A stretch of DNA of 64,000 nt from assembly GCA_016432725.1 (NCBI GenBank), contig JACJDG010000003.1, positions 372,001 to 436,000 of the forward strand, in the 5' to 3' direction. Below the pieces are notes generated by a model. The model did no database searches, was not told the origin of the DNA, and saw only the letters and a program-made list of their open reading frames with translations. This DNA is from Streptomyces sp. DHE7-1 (GTDB lineage: Bacteria; Actinomycetota; Actinomycetes; Streptomycetales; Streptomycetaceae). This document shows positions 1 to 10,200 of this stretch, in pieces. Position 1 is the stretch's first letter; the number at the start of each line of letters is the position of its first letter. Position numbers and translations under genes: made by a program.

Positions 1-768
1 GGAACTCCCCGACGGCGTCGGCGGCATCTGCGTCCAGCAGAGCACGGAGGACGCCGACTCCGAGGTCTGGAACCACGTCTACAGCGACCCCGCCGTCACC
101 GGCCTCCTCACCTCCGGCCGCCTCGGCTTCGAACTCAAGGTCGGCCAGGGCGCCAAGCCCGGCCTCGGCGGCCTCACCATGGTCAGCGAGACGGTCGCGG
201 CCGACCTCGCCGGCCAGTACGCCGTCGAACGGCTCGGCCCCGGCGCCTCGTCGATCCTGCGCTGCGCCAGCCCCGGCACCTTCACCGACGAGATCTTCCG
301 CCGGCAGATCCAGCTCATGCGCAACAACTACCCGCGCGCCCGCTGCTGGGTGAAGCTCTTCCCCGGCCGCGACGTGGGCCGAGCCGCCGCCATCGCCTGG
401 GACGCCGGCGCCCACGCCGTGGCCGTCGACGGCGCCGAGGGCGGCACCGGCTGGGCCCCGACCGGATTCCTCGGCCACGTCGGACTGCCGCTCGCCGAAG
501 CCCTGCGCCGCGTCGACCCCGCCGGCCGCACCCTCCTCGCCAGCGGACGCGTCTGGGACGGCATCCGCGCCGTGAAGCTGCTCGCCCTCGGTGCCCGCGC
601 CGTCGGCCTCGGCCGCGCCGCCCTGATCGCCACCGACGAGGACCCCGAGCACGGACTCGAACGCCTGCTGGACGCCATGGCACTGGAACTGCGCATGGCG
701 GTCAGCGCGCTGGGCCGCTACACGGCGGAGGAGACCGGCCCGAAGACCTGTGGGAGCCCCGGACATGA
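1..768 (+). CDS. FMN-binding glutamate-synthase-family protein, C-terminal part (5' end outside window)
   Basis: The visible part is the FMN/iron-sulfur half of a glutamate-synthase-like protein: a GQGAKPGLGG segment, a DGAEGGTGWAP segment typical of the GltB FMN barrel, and a late glycine-rich ASGRVWDG stretch. Such proteins are related to the synthase domain that makes glutamate; the exact reaction here is unproven. The main frame has no stop of its own. Adding one C in the run near 739 brings it to a TGA at 766-768 after PEDLWEPRT, which overlaps the sbnA ATG (ATGA). That overlap and the next gene suggest an operon in which this protein supplies glutamate for SbnA, which is inference. A second member of the family lies at 33578-35163. 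Confidence 0.8.
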   Translation, partial: GTPRRRRRHLRPAEHGGRRLRGLEPRLQRPRRHRPPHLRPPRLRTQGRPGRQARPRRPHHGQRDGRGRPRRPVRRRTARPRRLVDPALRQPRHLHRRDLPPADPAHAQQLPARPLLGEALPRPRRGPSRRHRLGRRRPRRGRRRRRGRHRLGPDRIPRPRRTAARRSPAPRRPRRPHPPRQRTRLGRHPRREAARPRCPRRRPRPRRPDRHRRGPRARTRTPAGRHGTGTAHGGQRAGPLHGGGDRPEDLWEPRT

Positions 769-1711
769 TCTACGAGCACACCTACGAGCTGGTCACCGAC
801 GACCTCTTCGTCCTGCTGCCGAGGATGGTGCCCGGCTCGGACCTCTTCCTGAAGATCGAGGGCCTCAACCCGGCCGGCTCCGTCAAACTGAAGACCGCGC
901 TCAGCCTGATCGAGGACGCCGAGCACCGCGGCGTCCTCATGCCGGGGCCCGCGTCATCGAGTCCTCGTCAGGGAACCTCGGTATCGCCCTCAGCTCCATC
1001 TGCGCCACCAAGGGCTACCGCTTCACCTGCGTCGTCGACCCGAACACCAACGCCACCAGCATCGATCACATGCGTGCCCTGGGCGCCGAGGTGGTCGTCG
1101 TCGACACCGTCGACGCCAACGGCGGTTTCCTCCAGTCCCGCATCGCCCACATCCGGCGTCACATCGAAGCGGACCCGACCGTGGTCTGGCTCAACCAGTA
1201 CGCCAACCCCGCCAACCCGCGCGCCCACTACGAACAGACCGCGCGCACCCTGCTCAAGGAAGTCCAGCACCTCGACTACCTGTTCATCGGCGTCGGCTCC
1301 ACGGGCACCTTCGTCGGCTGCGCGCAGTACCTGCGCGAATTCTCGCCGCACACCCGGATCGTCGCCGTCGACGCCCTCGGATCCATCATCCTCGGCGCCG
1401 CCCCCGGGCCGCGGCGCATCCCCGGACTGGGCGCCAGCCGTATCCCCGAACTCTTCGAACCCGGCCTCGCCGACGACGTCGTGCTGGTCGCCGAGGAGGA
1501 CGCCGTACGCGAGTGCAGGCTGCTCGCCCGCACCCACGGCCTGCTCACCGGCGGCTCCACCGGCTCGGTCCTGGCCGCCGTCCGCCGCCGCGCCGACACC
1601 ATCCCGGCCGGGTCCCGCGTCGCGGCGATCTCTCCCGACCTCGGCGAGCGCTACCTCGGCACGGTCTACAACAACGACTGGGTCGAACGGAACTTCGGCG
1701 TCCGCACCTGA
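765..1711 (+). CDS. sbnA: SbnA-like PLP enzyme, N-(2-amino-2-carboxyethyl)-L-glutamate synthase
   Basis: Fold-type II PLP enzyme of the cysteine-synthase family. SbnA proteins condense O-phospho-L-serine with L-glutamate to give ACEGA, the first step to L-2,3-diaminopropionate. Family marks are GSVKLKTAL (the PLP lysine region), ESSSGNLGIALS, and a C-terminal GLLTGGSTGSVLAA phosphate-binding loop. The ATG at 765 overlaps the upstream stop; a GTG at 750 is in the same frame but less likely. The frame breaks at about 945 within GGGGCCC and is restored by one added G, giving roughly 316 residues, the normal SbnA length. sbnB follows 62 nt downstream. Specificity for glutamate is inferred from family and neighbour. 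Confidence 0.88.
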
Positions 1712-1773
1712 TCCCGCTCTTTCCCAGGCCTGCCAGTCCGCCCGCTCCACGTGCCCTCGAAAGGCAGTCACCG

Positions 1774-2781
1774 ATGTCGACCTTCCACGTGATCGACGGC
1801 TCCGTAGCCCAGGATGTCATCGGCTCCGCGCCGTCGGACGTCCTGGACATCGTGCGGGACACCTACCTCCAGCACAGCCGCGGCGCCACCGTGAACCCCA
1901 ACAGCCACTTCCTGCGCTTCCCGCACGACCCCGGCGCCCGGATCATCGCCCTGCCCGCGCATCTCGGCGGCGACACCCCGGTCTCCGGCCTCAAGTGGAT
2001 CGCCAGCTACCCGCAGAACGTACGCCGGAACCTGCCGCGCGCCTCCGCCGTCCTGCTGCTGAACGACGCCGAGACCGGCTACCCGTTCGCCTGCCTGGAG
2101 GCGTCCGGCATCAGCGCCGCCCGCACCGCGGCGTCCGCCGCGCTCGCTGTGGAGACCCTGGCCGACGCCGACAGCCCGAAGACCGTGCTCTTCGTCGGCG
2201 CCGGCGTCATCGGCCGGACCGTCTCCGACTTCCTCGCGGCCCGCGGCACCAACGTCCGCGAATGCCTGGTCCACGACCACGTCGACGCGTACGCCGAGAC
2301 CTTCGCCGCCTACGCCGCCGGCACCCACGGCTGGCAGACCCGCACCGTGCCGCAGATCGACGCGGCCCTGGCCACCGCCGACCTGGTCGTCCTCGCCACC
2401 ACCGCGCCGGCGCCCTGGCTGGCGGACGGACAGACCCTCCTGCCCGGCCAGCTCATCCTGAACCTGTCCCTGCGCGACATCCACCCCACCGTCATGATCA
2501 AGTGCCACAACGTCCTGGACGACATCGACCACTGTCTCACCGCGCAGACCTCGCCCCACCTGACGGAAACCGAGTACGGCACCCGCGACTTCATCGACGG
2601 CACGCTGGCCGACGTGCTGCGCGGCGACGTGACCCTCGACCACGACCGCCCCACCGTCTTCTCCCCGTTCGGCCTCGGCGTCCTCGACCTGGCCGTCGGT
2701 TACCACATCTACCGGACCGCGCTGCGCACGGGCCGCGCCACCGAGATACCGGGCTTCTTCCCCGAGTTGAAGCGCTGGTGA
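1774..2781 (+). CDS. sbnB: SbnB-like NAD-dependent ACEGA dehydrogenase
   Basis: 335 residues, ornithine cyclodeaminase / mu-crystallin family. SbnB oxidatively hydrolyses ACEGA to L-2,3-diaminopropionate and 2-oxoglutarate with NAD+. A Rossmann motif VGAGVIGRT lies near residue 140, and the family's substrate-side motifs SGLKWIASYP and ASGISAARTAA are present. The ATG at 1774 follows sbnA by 62 nt. The SbnA-SbnB pair in tandem is the recognised Dap signature, shared with staphyloferrin B and several peptide antibiotics. The convergent NRPS is the likely consumer of the Dap. Full length, with no frame break. Confidence 0.92.
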   Translation: MSTFHVIDGSVAQDVIGSAPSDVLDIVRDTYLQHSRGATVNPNSHFLRFPHDPGARIIALPAHLGGDTPVSGLKWIASYPQNVRRNLPRASAVLLLNDAETGYPFACLEASGISAARTAASAALAVETLADADSPKTVLFVGAGVIGRTVSDFLAARGTNVRECLVHDHVDAYAETFAAYAAGTHGWQTRTVPQIDAALATADLVVLATTAPAPWLADGQTLLPGQLILNLSLRDIHPTVMIKCHNVLDDIDHCLTAQTSPHLTETEYGTRDFIDGTLADVLRGDVTLDHDRPTVFSPFGLGVLDLAVGYHIYRTALRTGRATEIPGFFPELKRW

Positions 2782-2807
2782 GCCGGGCGGCACCGGCCGC
2801 GACCTCC

Positions 2808-2865
2808 GACGCCCCGGTCTCGCGCTCCCACCGAACCCACGGTGGGACCACGAGACCGGGGCGTC
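2808..2865. terminator. Long hairpin downstream of sbnB
   Basis: A 15-bp outer stem (GACGCCCCGGTCTCG paired with its complement ending at 2865) continues into an 8-bp inner stem (TCCCACCG/CGGTGGGA). It starts 27 nt after the sbnB stop. There is no clear T-tract, which is common for Streptomyces terminators. Confidence 0.75.
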
Positions 2866-3163
2866 GCTGTGTGCGCCGGGAAAGGAAAGAGGAGACGAGG
2901 ACGTGGACGGAGGATGCGCTCCGCGGCTCAGGAGGCCCGCGCCTTGCCCGGCCGACAGCGAGGGACGGGGCACGTGCGGCCCCGTCCCCGCCGTGGTGTA
3001 CGGCGGGGCACGCCTGCTGATCCGGGTGGGAAATCGAGAGGGCGTGGGGCGTGGGGCGCAGGGCGCAGGGCGCAGCCGGGTGGCTGTGGCGGCGGCCGGT
3101 GCGCCGTGCTCGTCCGGCCGCGGCCGCCGCCGCGCCTCATGGACTACGGCAAGCCGACGAACA
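2866..3163. other. Gene-free GC-rich spacer
   Basis: Lies between the two convergent transcription units. It holds low-complexity GC-rich sequence, including a short gggcgcag-type direct repeat near 3050-3075. I see no credible coding frame, promoter or RNA gene. Confidence 0.5.
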
Positions 3164-3205
3164 CGACGAGGGGCCCGCCACGTTCCCGTGGCGGGCCCCT
3201 CGTCG
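3164..3205. terminator. Bidirectional terminator between sbnB and the NRPS operon
   Basis: Perfect 19-bp stem (3164-3182 paired with 3187-3205) with a TTCC loop. It lies 40 nt past the stop of the last NRPS gene and also downstream of sbnB, so it can end both converging transcripts. Confidence 0.8.
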
Positions 3206-3244
3206 GCGCCGGTGCTCTCCGGTACTCCCCGCGACGATGCGCGG

Positions 3245-6200
3245 TCAGGCAGGCAGCAGCTCCCGTTCCCGGTCGCCGGTGCCGGCCGACACTGAGATCG
3301 CCTCGCACAACGCGCTGACAAGGGCGTCCAGTTGCTCGTCACCCCTGACCATCTCCATGTGCCGGCCCGGCATCGCCCGCTGGGCCAGCCCTGCCGGGTA
3401 CAGCCCGCGCCAGTGGGCGATGTACCGGGCCTCCGGCACCTCGTCGCCGCTGCCGTCGCGCACCGTGTCGCTGACGAACAGCGTCGCGGGGGCCACCGAG
3501 CGACCGGGACGGTAGGCGGCGAGTGAACGCACCTCGGCCTCCAGCACGGCGAAGGGCAGCCACTCATCGAGGGTGACCATGTCCTCGTCGAGGTTCATCT
3601 CCGGCGCCAGACGCCTCAACTCTTGCTCTGTGCAGACCCGTTCGGCACCCTGCTGGTCCTGACCCCGGTGCCACAGCGCGTTCACCCGGCGGTACACCTC
3701 GGCGTGCCGCTGGAATCGGTCCTGCTGGTCGTCGCCGGTCACCGCCGGCTCCAGCAGGAACAGGCCGGCCACCTCTTCTGGGCCTGCGCACCCATGGCGT
3801 GCGCGATCACCGCACCGGTCGACCATCCGAGGATCGTGCACGGACCCGCGGGCTGCACCCGGCGGATCTCCCGCCAGTACCGGTCCGCGATCGACTCGAT
3901 CCCGACGAGCGGCGCCTCGTCCGCGTTCAGTCCCGGAGCCTGGACGCCGTACACGGTGAACCTGCCCGCGAGACACCGTGCGAGCGCCCGGTACGGGTGG
4001 GTGCTGCCGCCGCCCGGGTGTACACAGAAGAGTATGGGCAGCTCCGGGTCCGCCGCGGGCGACAAGAGCACCACCAGCCTGGACGACGCCGACTGCGGGA
4101 CGTCCAGCGCGGCCGACAGTTGGGCCACGGTCGGGTGCCGCACGATCTGCTGGAGGGCGACGCCCAGACCGGCTTCCCGCAGCCGGGAGACCAGCCGGAC
4201 CGCGCTGATCGACTGTCCGCCCAGTTCGAAGAAGTTGTCGTGGATGCCGACGGTGTCGACGCCGAGGACGTCGGACCACACACCCGCGACGATCTCCTCC
4301 GTCGAGTTCCGGGGCGCGGTGTAGGTGGTGGCGAGTTCCGGCCGGTGATGATCGGGCGCGGGAAGGGCCTTGGTGTCGACCTTCCCGTTGGGTGTGAGGG
4401 GGAGTTGGTCGAGGGTGACGTAGCTGCTCGGGACCATGTAGTCCGGCAGCTGCCGCTGCAGGTGGGTGCGCAGTTCGGCAGCCTCGGGGTGCTGTCCTGG
4501 GATGGGCACGATGTAGGCGACCAGACGCTTGTCACCGGGGGTGTCCTCGCGGACCGTGACGGCGGCCGTGTGGATCTGGGAGTGACTGTTCAGGGCGGCT
4601 TCGATCTCGCCGAGTTCGAGGCGGTAGCCGCGGAGTTTGACCTGGTTGTCGATCCGGCCGATGAACTCAAGACTCCCGTCCGGCCGCCACTTGACCAGGT
4701 CCCCGTGTGGTAGATCCGGGGATCCGGGTGGGGCGGGCTGAGAGGGTTGGCGGTGAACCGCTGCTCGGTGAGTTCGGTGCGGTTGTGGTAGTGCCGGGCC
4801 AGGCAGATACCACCGAGCAGAGCATGCCCGGGGATACCGACAGGCGCCGGCTGGTTGTGATGGTCCACGACGTAGACGGTCGTGTTCGTGATGGGCCGGC
4901 CCAGCGTCGTCGTCCCCCCGTGCGGGTCCGGTGCGGTGGTCAGGCTCATCACGTTCGCGACCGACCCCTCCGTGGCGCCGTACTCGTTGCTGATCGTCGT
5001 CCGCGTACTGCTCGTGTCGAGAAGGCGGGCGACGAGCTGGGGGTGAGGTTCTCACCACCGGCGACGATCGTGGTGATGTGATGCCGTGCGTCCCGACTCT
5101 CCAGATGCGCGGCCAGAACCTCCAGGTGGGAGGGGGTGGCCTTGAGGAAACTGATCGGGGTGTTGGTGCAGATCAAATCGATCGCCGCATCGAACGCCGT
5201 CTGATCCGGTCCGGTGACCGGGATCGCGAGCTGCTGGCCCTGGATCAACGGCAGGAACAACGCCGTGATCGTCAGATCGAACGTCACCGACGAATACAGA
5301 ATGCTCCCGATCCCACCGGGAAGGTGCGCCGGATAGTTCTGATCACACCAGTGCAGATAGTTGACGACACCACGGTGCTCCAGGGCGACACCCTTCGGCT
5401 TCCCCGTCGAACCCGACGTGTAGATCACGTAGGCCAGATTGTCCGGCGAGGCAACAGGCCGCGGGTTCTCCGTCGAACCGGCCGGCCACTGGGTGTCGAC
5501 GAGGATGTGGTCGATCGTGTCGGGCAGCCGGTGCGCGAGATCCGTACTGGTGATGATCAACGGCGTGTCCGTGTCGCTGACCATGTAGGTGATCCGGTCG
5601 GTGGGATAGTCCGGGTCCAGCGGAACGAACGCGGCACCCGCCTTCAAAATCCCCAGCAAAGTGGCGATGAGATCCGGCGAACGCTCCAGACAGACAGCGA
5701 TCAACGTGTCCGGCCCCACCCCGATACCCCGCAGATGATGAGCGAGCTGATTCGCCCGCGCATTGACGTCCCCGAACGTCCAACGCCGCCCGCCACACGT
5801 GACCGCGACCGCATCAGGACCCGCGGCCACACGCTCCTCAATGAGCCGATGAACCGTCGCCGTGTCCGGATAGGGACCCGCCACACCGTTCCACTCGACC
5901 AGAATCTCCCGCCGCTCCCCCTCCGTAAGCATGTTGAGGTCACCGATCCGGGCGCCGGGCGCGTCCACCACGGACGTCAGCAGGCTCTCGAGGTGTCCGG
6001 CCATGCGCTCGATCGTCTCCGCGTCGAACCGACTCCGGTCGTAGACGAAACGGAACTCCAGGGCCCGGCCTGCCGCTACGACGAGGGTCAGCGGATAGCC
6101 GGTGCGCTCCACGCAGTTGACCAGGCGCCGGGTCAGCCCCTCGGGGAAGTCCGACGGCTTCTGCACCACCGGATAGTTCTCGAAGACGAGGATGGACCGG

Positions 6201-7237
6201 AACAGGGGCTCGCCGCGCGGGATCCTGCTGTGCTTCTGCACGTCGACGAGGTGGCAGTACTCCCACTGCCGCATCTCCAGTTGCTCGTCCTGGAGCTCCC
6301 GCAGCCACTCGGAGGCGACCAGATCGCCCGTGAGCCGGCCGCGCACCGGCAGCGTGTTGATGAACAGGCCCATCATCGACTCGACGCCGGGCAGAGCGAT
6401 CGACCGACCCGAGTTGGTGGAGCCGAACAGCACCTCGTCCTGGCGGCTGTACCGTGAGAGCAGGATCGACCACAGGCCCTGGACGAGCGTGTTCATCGTG
6501 ACCCGCTGGGACTTGGCGTAGTCCCGGGCCCGCGCGAACAGCTCCGCCGGCGCGCACACCTCGAACTCGCCGACTCCCGTGTCACCGGTGTCCCGGTCGA
6601 CATTCAGGGCGGTGGGCTCGGTGACGCCCGCCAGGTAGTCGGACCAGAAGCCCGCGGATCCGTCCTCCTGGCGGGAGTTGAGCCACTCGATGTAGCGGCG
6701 GTACGGGACTGCCGGCGGCAGCTCGGCCGGAGTGCCGTCGAGCAGCGCGCGGTAGAGGGCGAACAGTTCCTTCTGGAGGATCTGCACACTCCAGCCGTCG
6801 AGGAGGATGTGGTGGAACGACCAGACGACGATCCGGCGCTCCTCGCCCATCAGCAGTACGGTCACACGGACCAGCGGGGCCCGTGACAGGTCGAACCCGC
6901 GGTCCCAGTCCTCCGCCAGGAAGGCCCGCAGCCGCTCCTCCTGACCTGACAGACCGCGCAGATCCCTGACCTCGAAGGGCAGGGGAGCCCGACGCTGCAC
7001 CACCTGCACCGGCTCGGAAACTCCCTCCCACACGAACGCGCTGCGCAGGATCGAGTGGCGGTCGACGAGTTGCTGCCAGGCCGTGCCGAACAGCGTCTCG
7101 TCGAAGAGGCCCTCGACCTCCTCCGTCATCTGCACCATGTACGGGCGCGTGTCGGAGGTGTCCTCCAGCGAGTGGTACAGCATGCCGAACTGCAGGGGCG
7201 AGAGCCCGTAGACGTCTTCCACGTTGTGCGCGCTCAT
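3245..7237 (-). CDS. NRPS terminal module: C-A(Asx)-PCP-TE
   Basis: About 1,331 residues after frame repair. The condensation domain (about 7220-5935) begins [19 protein letters not shown] and has HHILLDG; this is the DCL type, fitting the epimerase that ends the preceding protein. The A domain (about 5930-4400) has [10 protein letters not shown] and a hand-derived pocket code D-L-T-K-V-G-E-V-A-K, closest to Asn/Asp codes. The PCP has LGGQSISA. The thioesterase (about 4090-3245) has the nucleophile motif GWSTG and a late GRHMEM histidine, so it releases or cyclises the peptide. The ATG overlaps the upstream TGA (ATGA at 7234-7237). Frame breaks near 5035, 4699 and 3779 are each fixed by one G/C; the intact copy of the A domain at 8.9-10.5 kb shows the longer runs for the first two. 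Confidence 0.9.
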
Positions 7238-10200
7238 ATCGAGAACCTCTTCAGGATCGCGGCCATGTCGGCTTCACCGACATCGGTGAGGGGAACACCG
7301 GGGGATTCCCGGCGGGCGTCGGCGGCTCCGTCGGCGCTGCCTGCGATCAGCTCGCGCAGGTGGCCGAGGACACCGTCGGCCAGACGCTCGACGGTGCGCC
7401 GTTCGTGCAGCGCGGTCGAGTAGTTGATGTACAGGCCGAACGTGTCGCCTTCGACGGCGGCGGTCACGTCCAGGACGTTCCAGCGCATGCCGTCCGGGCT
7501 GATCGAGTGGCCCTTGGGCTCGTCGGAACCGGCGTAGCGTCCGATGCCCGGCAGGTCCCTGGTGAACTGGCCCAGGTAGTTGAAGTTCACTTCGGGGGTG
7601 GGCTGCCGGCGCAGTACGGCGGCCATGTCCGGGGCACCGAGATGGCGCAGGATGCCGTAGCCGACGCCCTTGCCGGGGATCCGCGCCAACTGCTCGCGCA
7701 CGGATTCGAGCGAGGCCACCGCATCGGTGGCGCCTGGTGCCGTCCGCAGTGCCACAGGGAAGACGGACGTGAACCATCCGACCGTCCGCGACAGGTCGAC
7801 GTCCGGGAACAGATCCTCACGACCGTGTCCCTCCAGACCGATCAGGGTCTCGTCGTCCCCCGTCCAGTCTCGGAGGGCGTGAGCCAGCGCGGTGAGCAAG
7901 GCGTCGTTGATCTGGGTGCTGAAGACCCGCGGCACGTCCCGGAGCAGGGCTCGCGTCTCCTCAGGGCTGAGCGTCGCCACCACACTGGCGGCGGATGCCA
8001 GGTCGTTGCGACCGTCCCGGTCACGCGGCACCCGGCCGGCCGGCTTGGGCTCGGCCCAGTAGGCGAACTCGGCCCGTGCCTGCGCGGAGTCCGCAAAGCC
8101 GTGCAGTCGCTGGGACCAGGACCGGTAGGACGTCGTCTTGGCCGGCAGCAGGGGCGCGAGACCCGCGGCTCGTCGCTCGTAGCAACTGCCCAGGTCCTCC
8201 AGGAGGATCCGCCAGGACACCCCGTCGACCGCAAGGTGGTGCACGACCGTTAGCAACCTCTGCCCACGGGTCGGCCCCAGCTCCAGCAGGGCGGCCCGCA
8301 GCAACGGGCCCTTGGCCAGGTCGAGGCTCTGCTGCGTCTCCTCCGCGATGTCCAGCCACACCGACGCGAGGGACTCGTCCGCGACACGGGACAGGTCGTG
8401 CACGTCGAGGATGTGCGTGTCCACGGTCTCGTCCAGGTACTGCCGCCAGCCGTTCGACTCCGCCACGCAGCGCAGCCGCAGGGCGTCGTGGTGTTCGATC
8501 AGGTCGGCCAGCGCGAGCCGCAGCAGGTCGGGGTCGAGGCCTTCGGTGACCAGGAGCTCGGCCTGGTTGAAGTGGTCGAACGCCGGCAGGTCCTTCTCGA
8601 AGAACCAGTGCTGGATCGGTGTCAGCGGGACCTCGCCCACCACACGGCCCTGCTCCGCGTCGACCGGCGGGGCCGTACCCGCGTGCACCGCGATCTCGGC
8701 GATGGTCTGGTTCTTGAAGATCAGCCGCGGAGTGAGGTGCACGCCGAACTTCTTGGCCCGGGCGATCATCTGGATGCTGATGATCGAATCCCCGCCCAGT
8801 TCGAAGAAGTTGTCATGGATCCCGACGGTGTCGATACCGAGGATCTCGGACCAGATCGTGGCGAGAGTGCGCTCGGTGTCCGTCCGGGGCGCGGTGTAGG
8901 TGGTGTCGAGTTCGGGCCGGTGGTGGTCGGGCGCGGGAAGGGCTTTGGGGTCGACCTTGCCGTTGGGTGTGAGGGGGAGTTGGTCGAGGGGGACGTAGCT
9001 GCTCGGGACCATGTAGTCCGGCAGCTGCCGCTGCAGGTGGGTGCGGAGTTGGTGTGTGGTGGGTGAGTTGCCGGGGGTGGGGACGACGTAGGCGATGAGT
9101 TGCTTGTTGCCGGGGGTGTCCTCGCGGACGGTGACGGCGGTGGTGTGGATGTGGGGGTGGGTGTTGAGGGCGGCTTCGATCTCGCCGAGTTCGATGCGGT
9201 AGCCGCGGAGTTTGACCTGGTTGTCGATCCGGCCGATGAACTCAAGACTCCCGTCCGGCCGCCACTTGACCAGGTCCCCCGTGTGGTAGGTCCGAGGATC
9301 CGGGTGCGGCGGGCTGAGAGGGTTGGCGGTGAACCGCTGCTCGGTGAGTTCGGGCCGGTTGTGGTAGTGCCGGGCCAGGCAGATACCACCGAGCAGAGCA
9401 TGCCCGGGGATACCGACAGGCGCCGGCTGGTTGTGATGGTCCACGACGTAGACGGTCGTGTTCGTGATGGGCCGGCCCAGCGTCGTCGTCCCCCCGTGCG
9501 GGTCCGGTGCGGTGGTCAGGCTCATCACGTTCGCGACCGACCCCTCCGTGGCGCCGTACTCGTTGCTGATCGTCGTCGCCGTGCTGCTCGTGTCGAGAAG
9601 GCGGGCGACGAGCTGGGGGGTGAGGTTCTCACCACCGGCGACGATCGTGGTGATGTGATGCCGTGCGTCCCGACTCTCCAGATGCGCGGCCAGAACCTCC
9701 AGGTGGGAGGGGGTGGCCTTGAGGAAACTGATCGGGGTGTTGGTGCAGATCAAATCGATCGCCGCATCGAACGCCGTCTGATCCGGTCCGGTGACCGGGA
9801 TCGCGAGCTGCTGGCCCTGGATCAACGGCAGGAACAACGCCGTGATCGTCAGATCGAACGTCACCGACGAATACAGAATGCTCCCGATCCCACCGGGAAG
9901 GTGCGCCGGATAGTTCTGATCACACCAGTGCAGATAGTTGACGACACCACGGTGCTCCAGGGCGACACCCTTCGGCTTCCCCGTCGAACCCGACGTGTAG
10001 ATCACGTAGGCCAGATTGTCCGGCGAGGCAACAGGCCGCGGGTTCTCCGTCGAACCGGCCGGCCACTGGGTGTCGACGAGGATGTGGTCGATCGTGTCGG
10101 GCAGCCGGTGCGCGAGATCCGTACTGGTGATGATCAACGGCGTGTCCGTGTCGCTGACCATGTAGGTGATCCGGTCGGTGGGATAGTCCGGGTCCAGCGG

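Noticed and set aside
750..3020. 756-residue plus-strand open frame
   Set aside because: Only its first 65 codons are SbnA; the rest is a proline/serine-rich shadow of sbnA and sbnB created by the frame break at 945.
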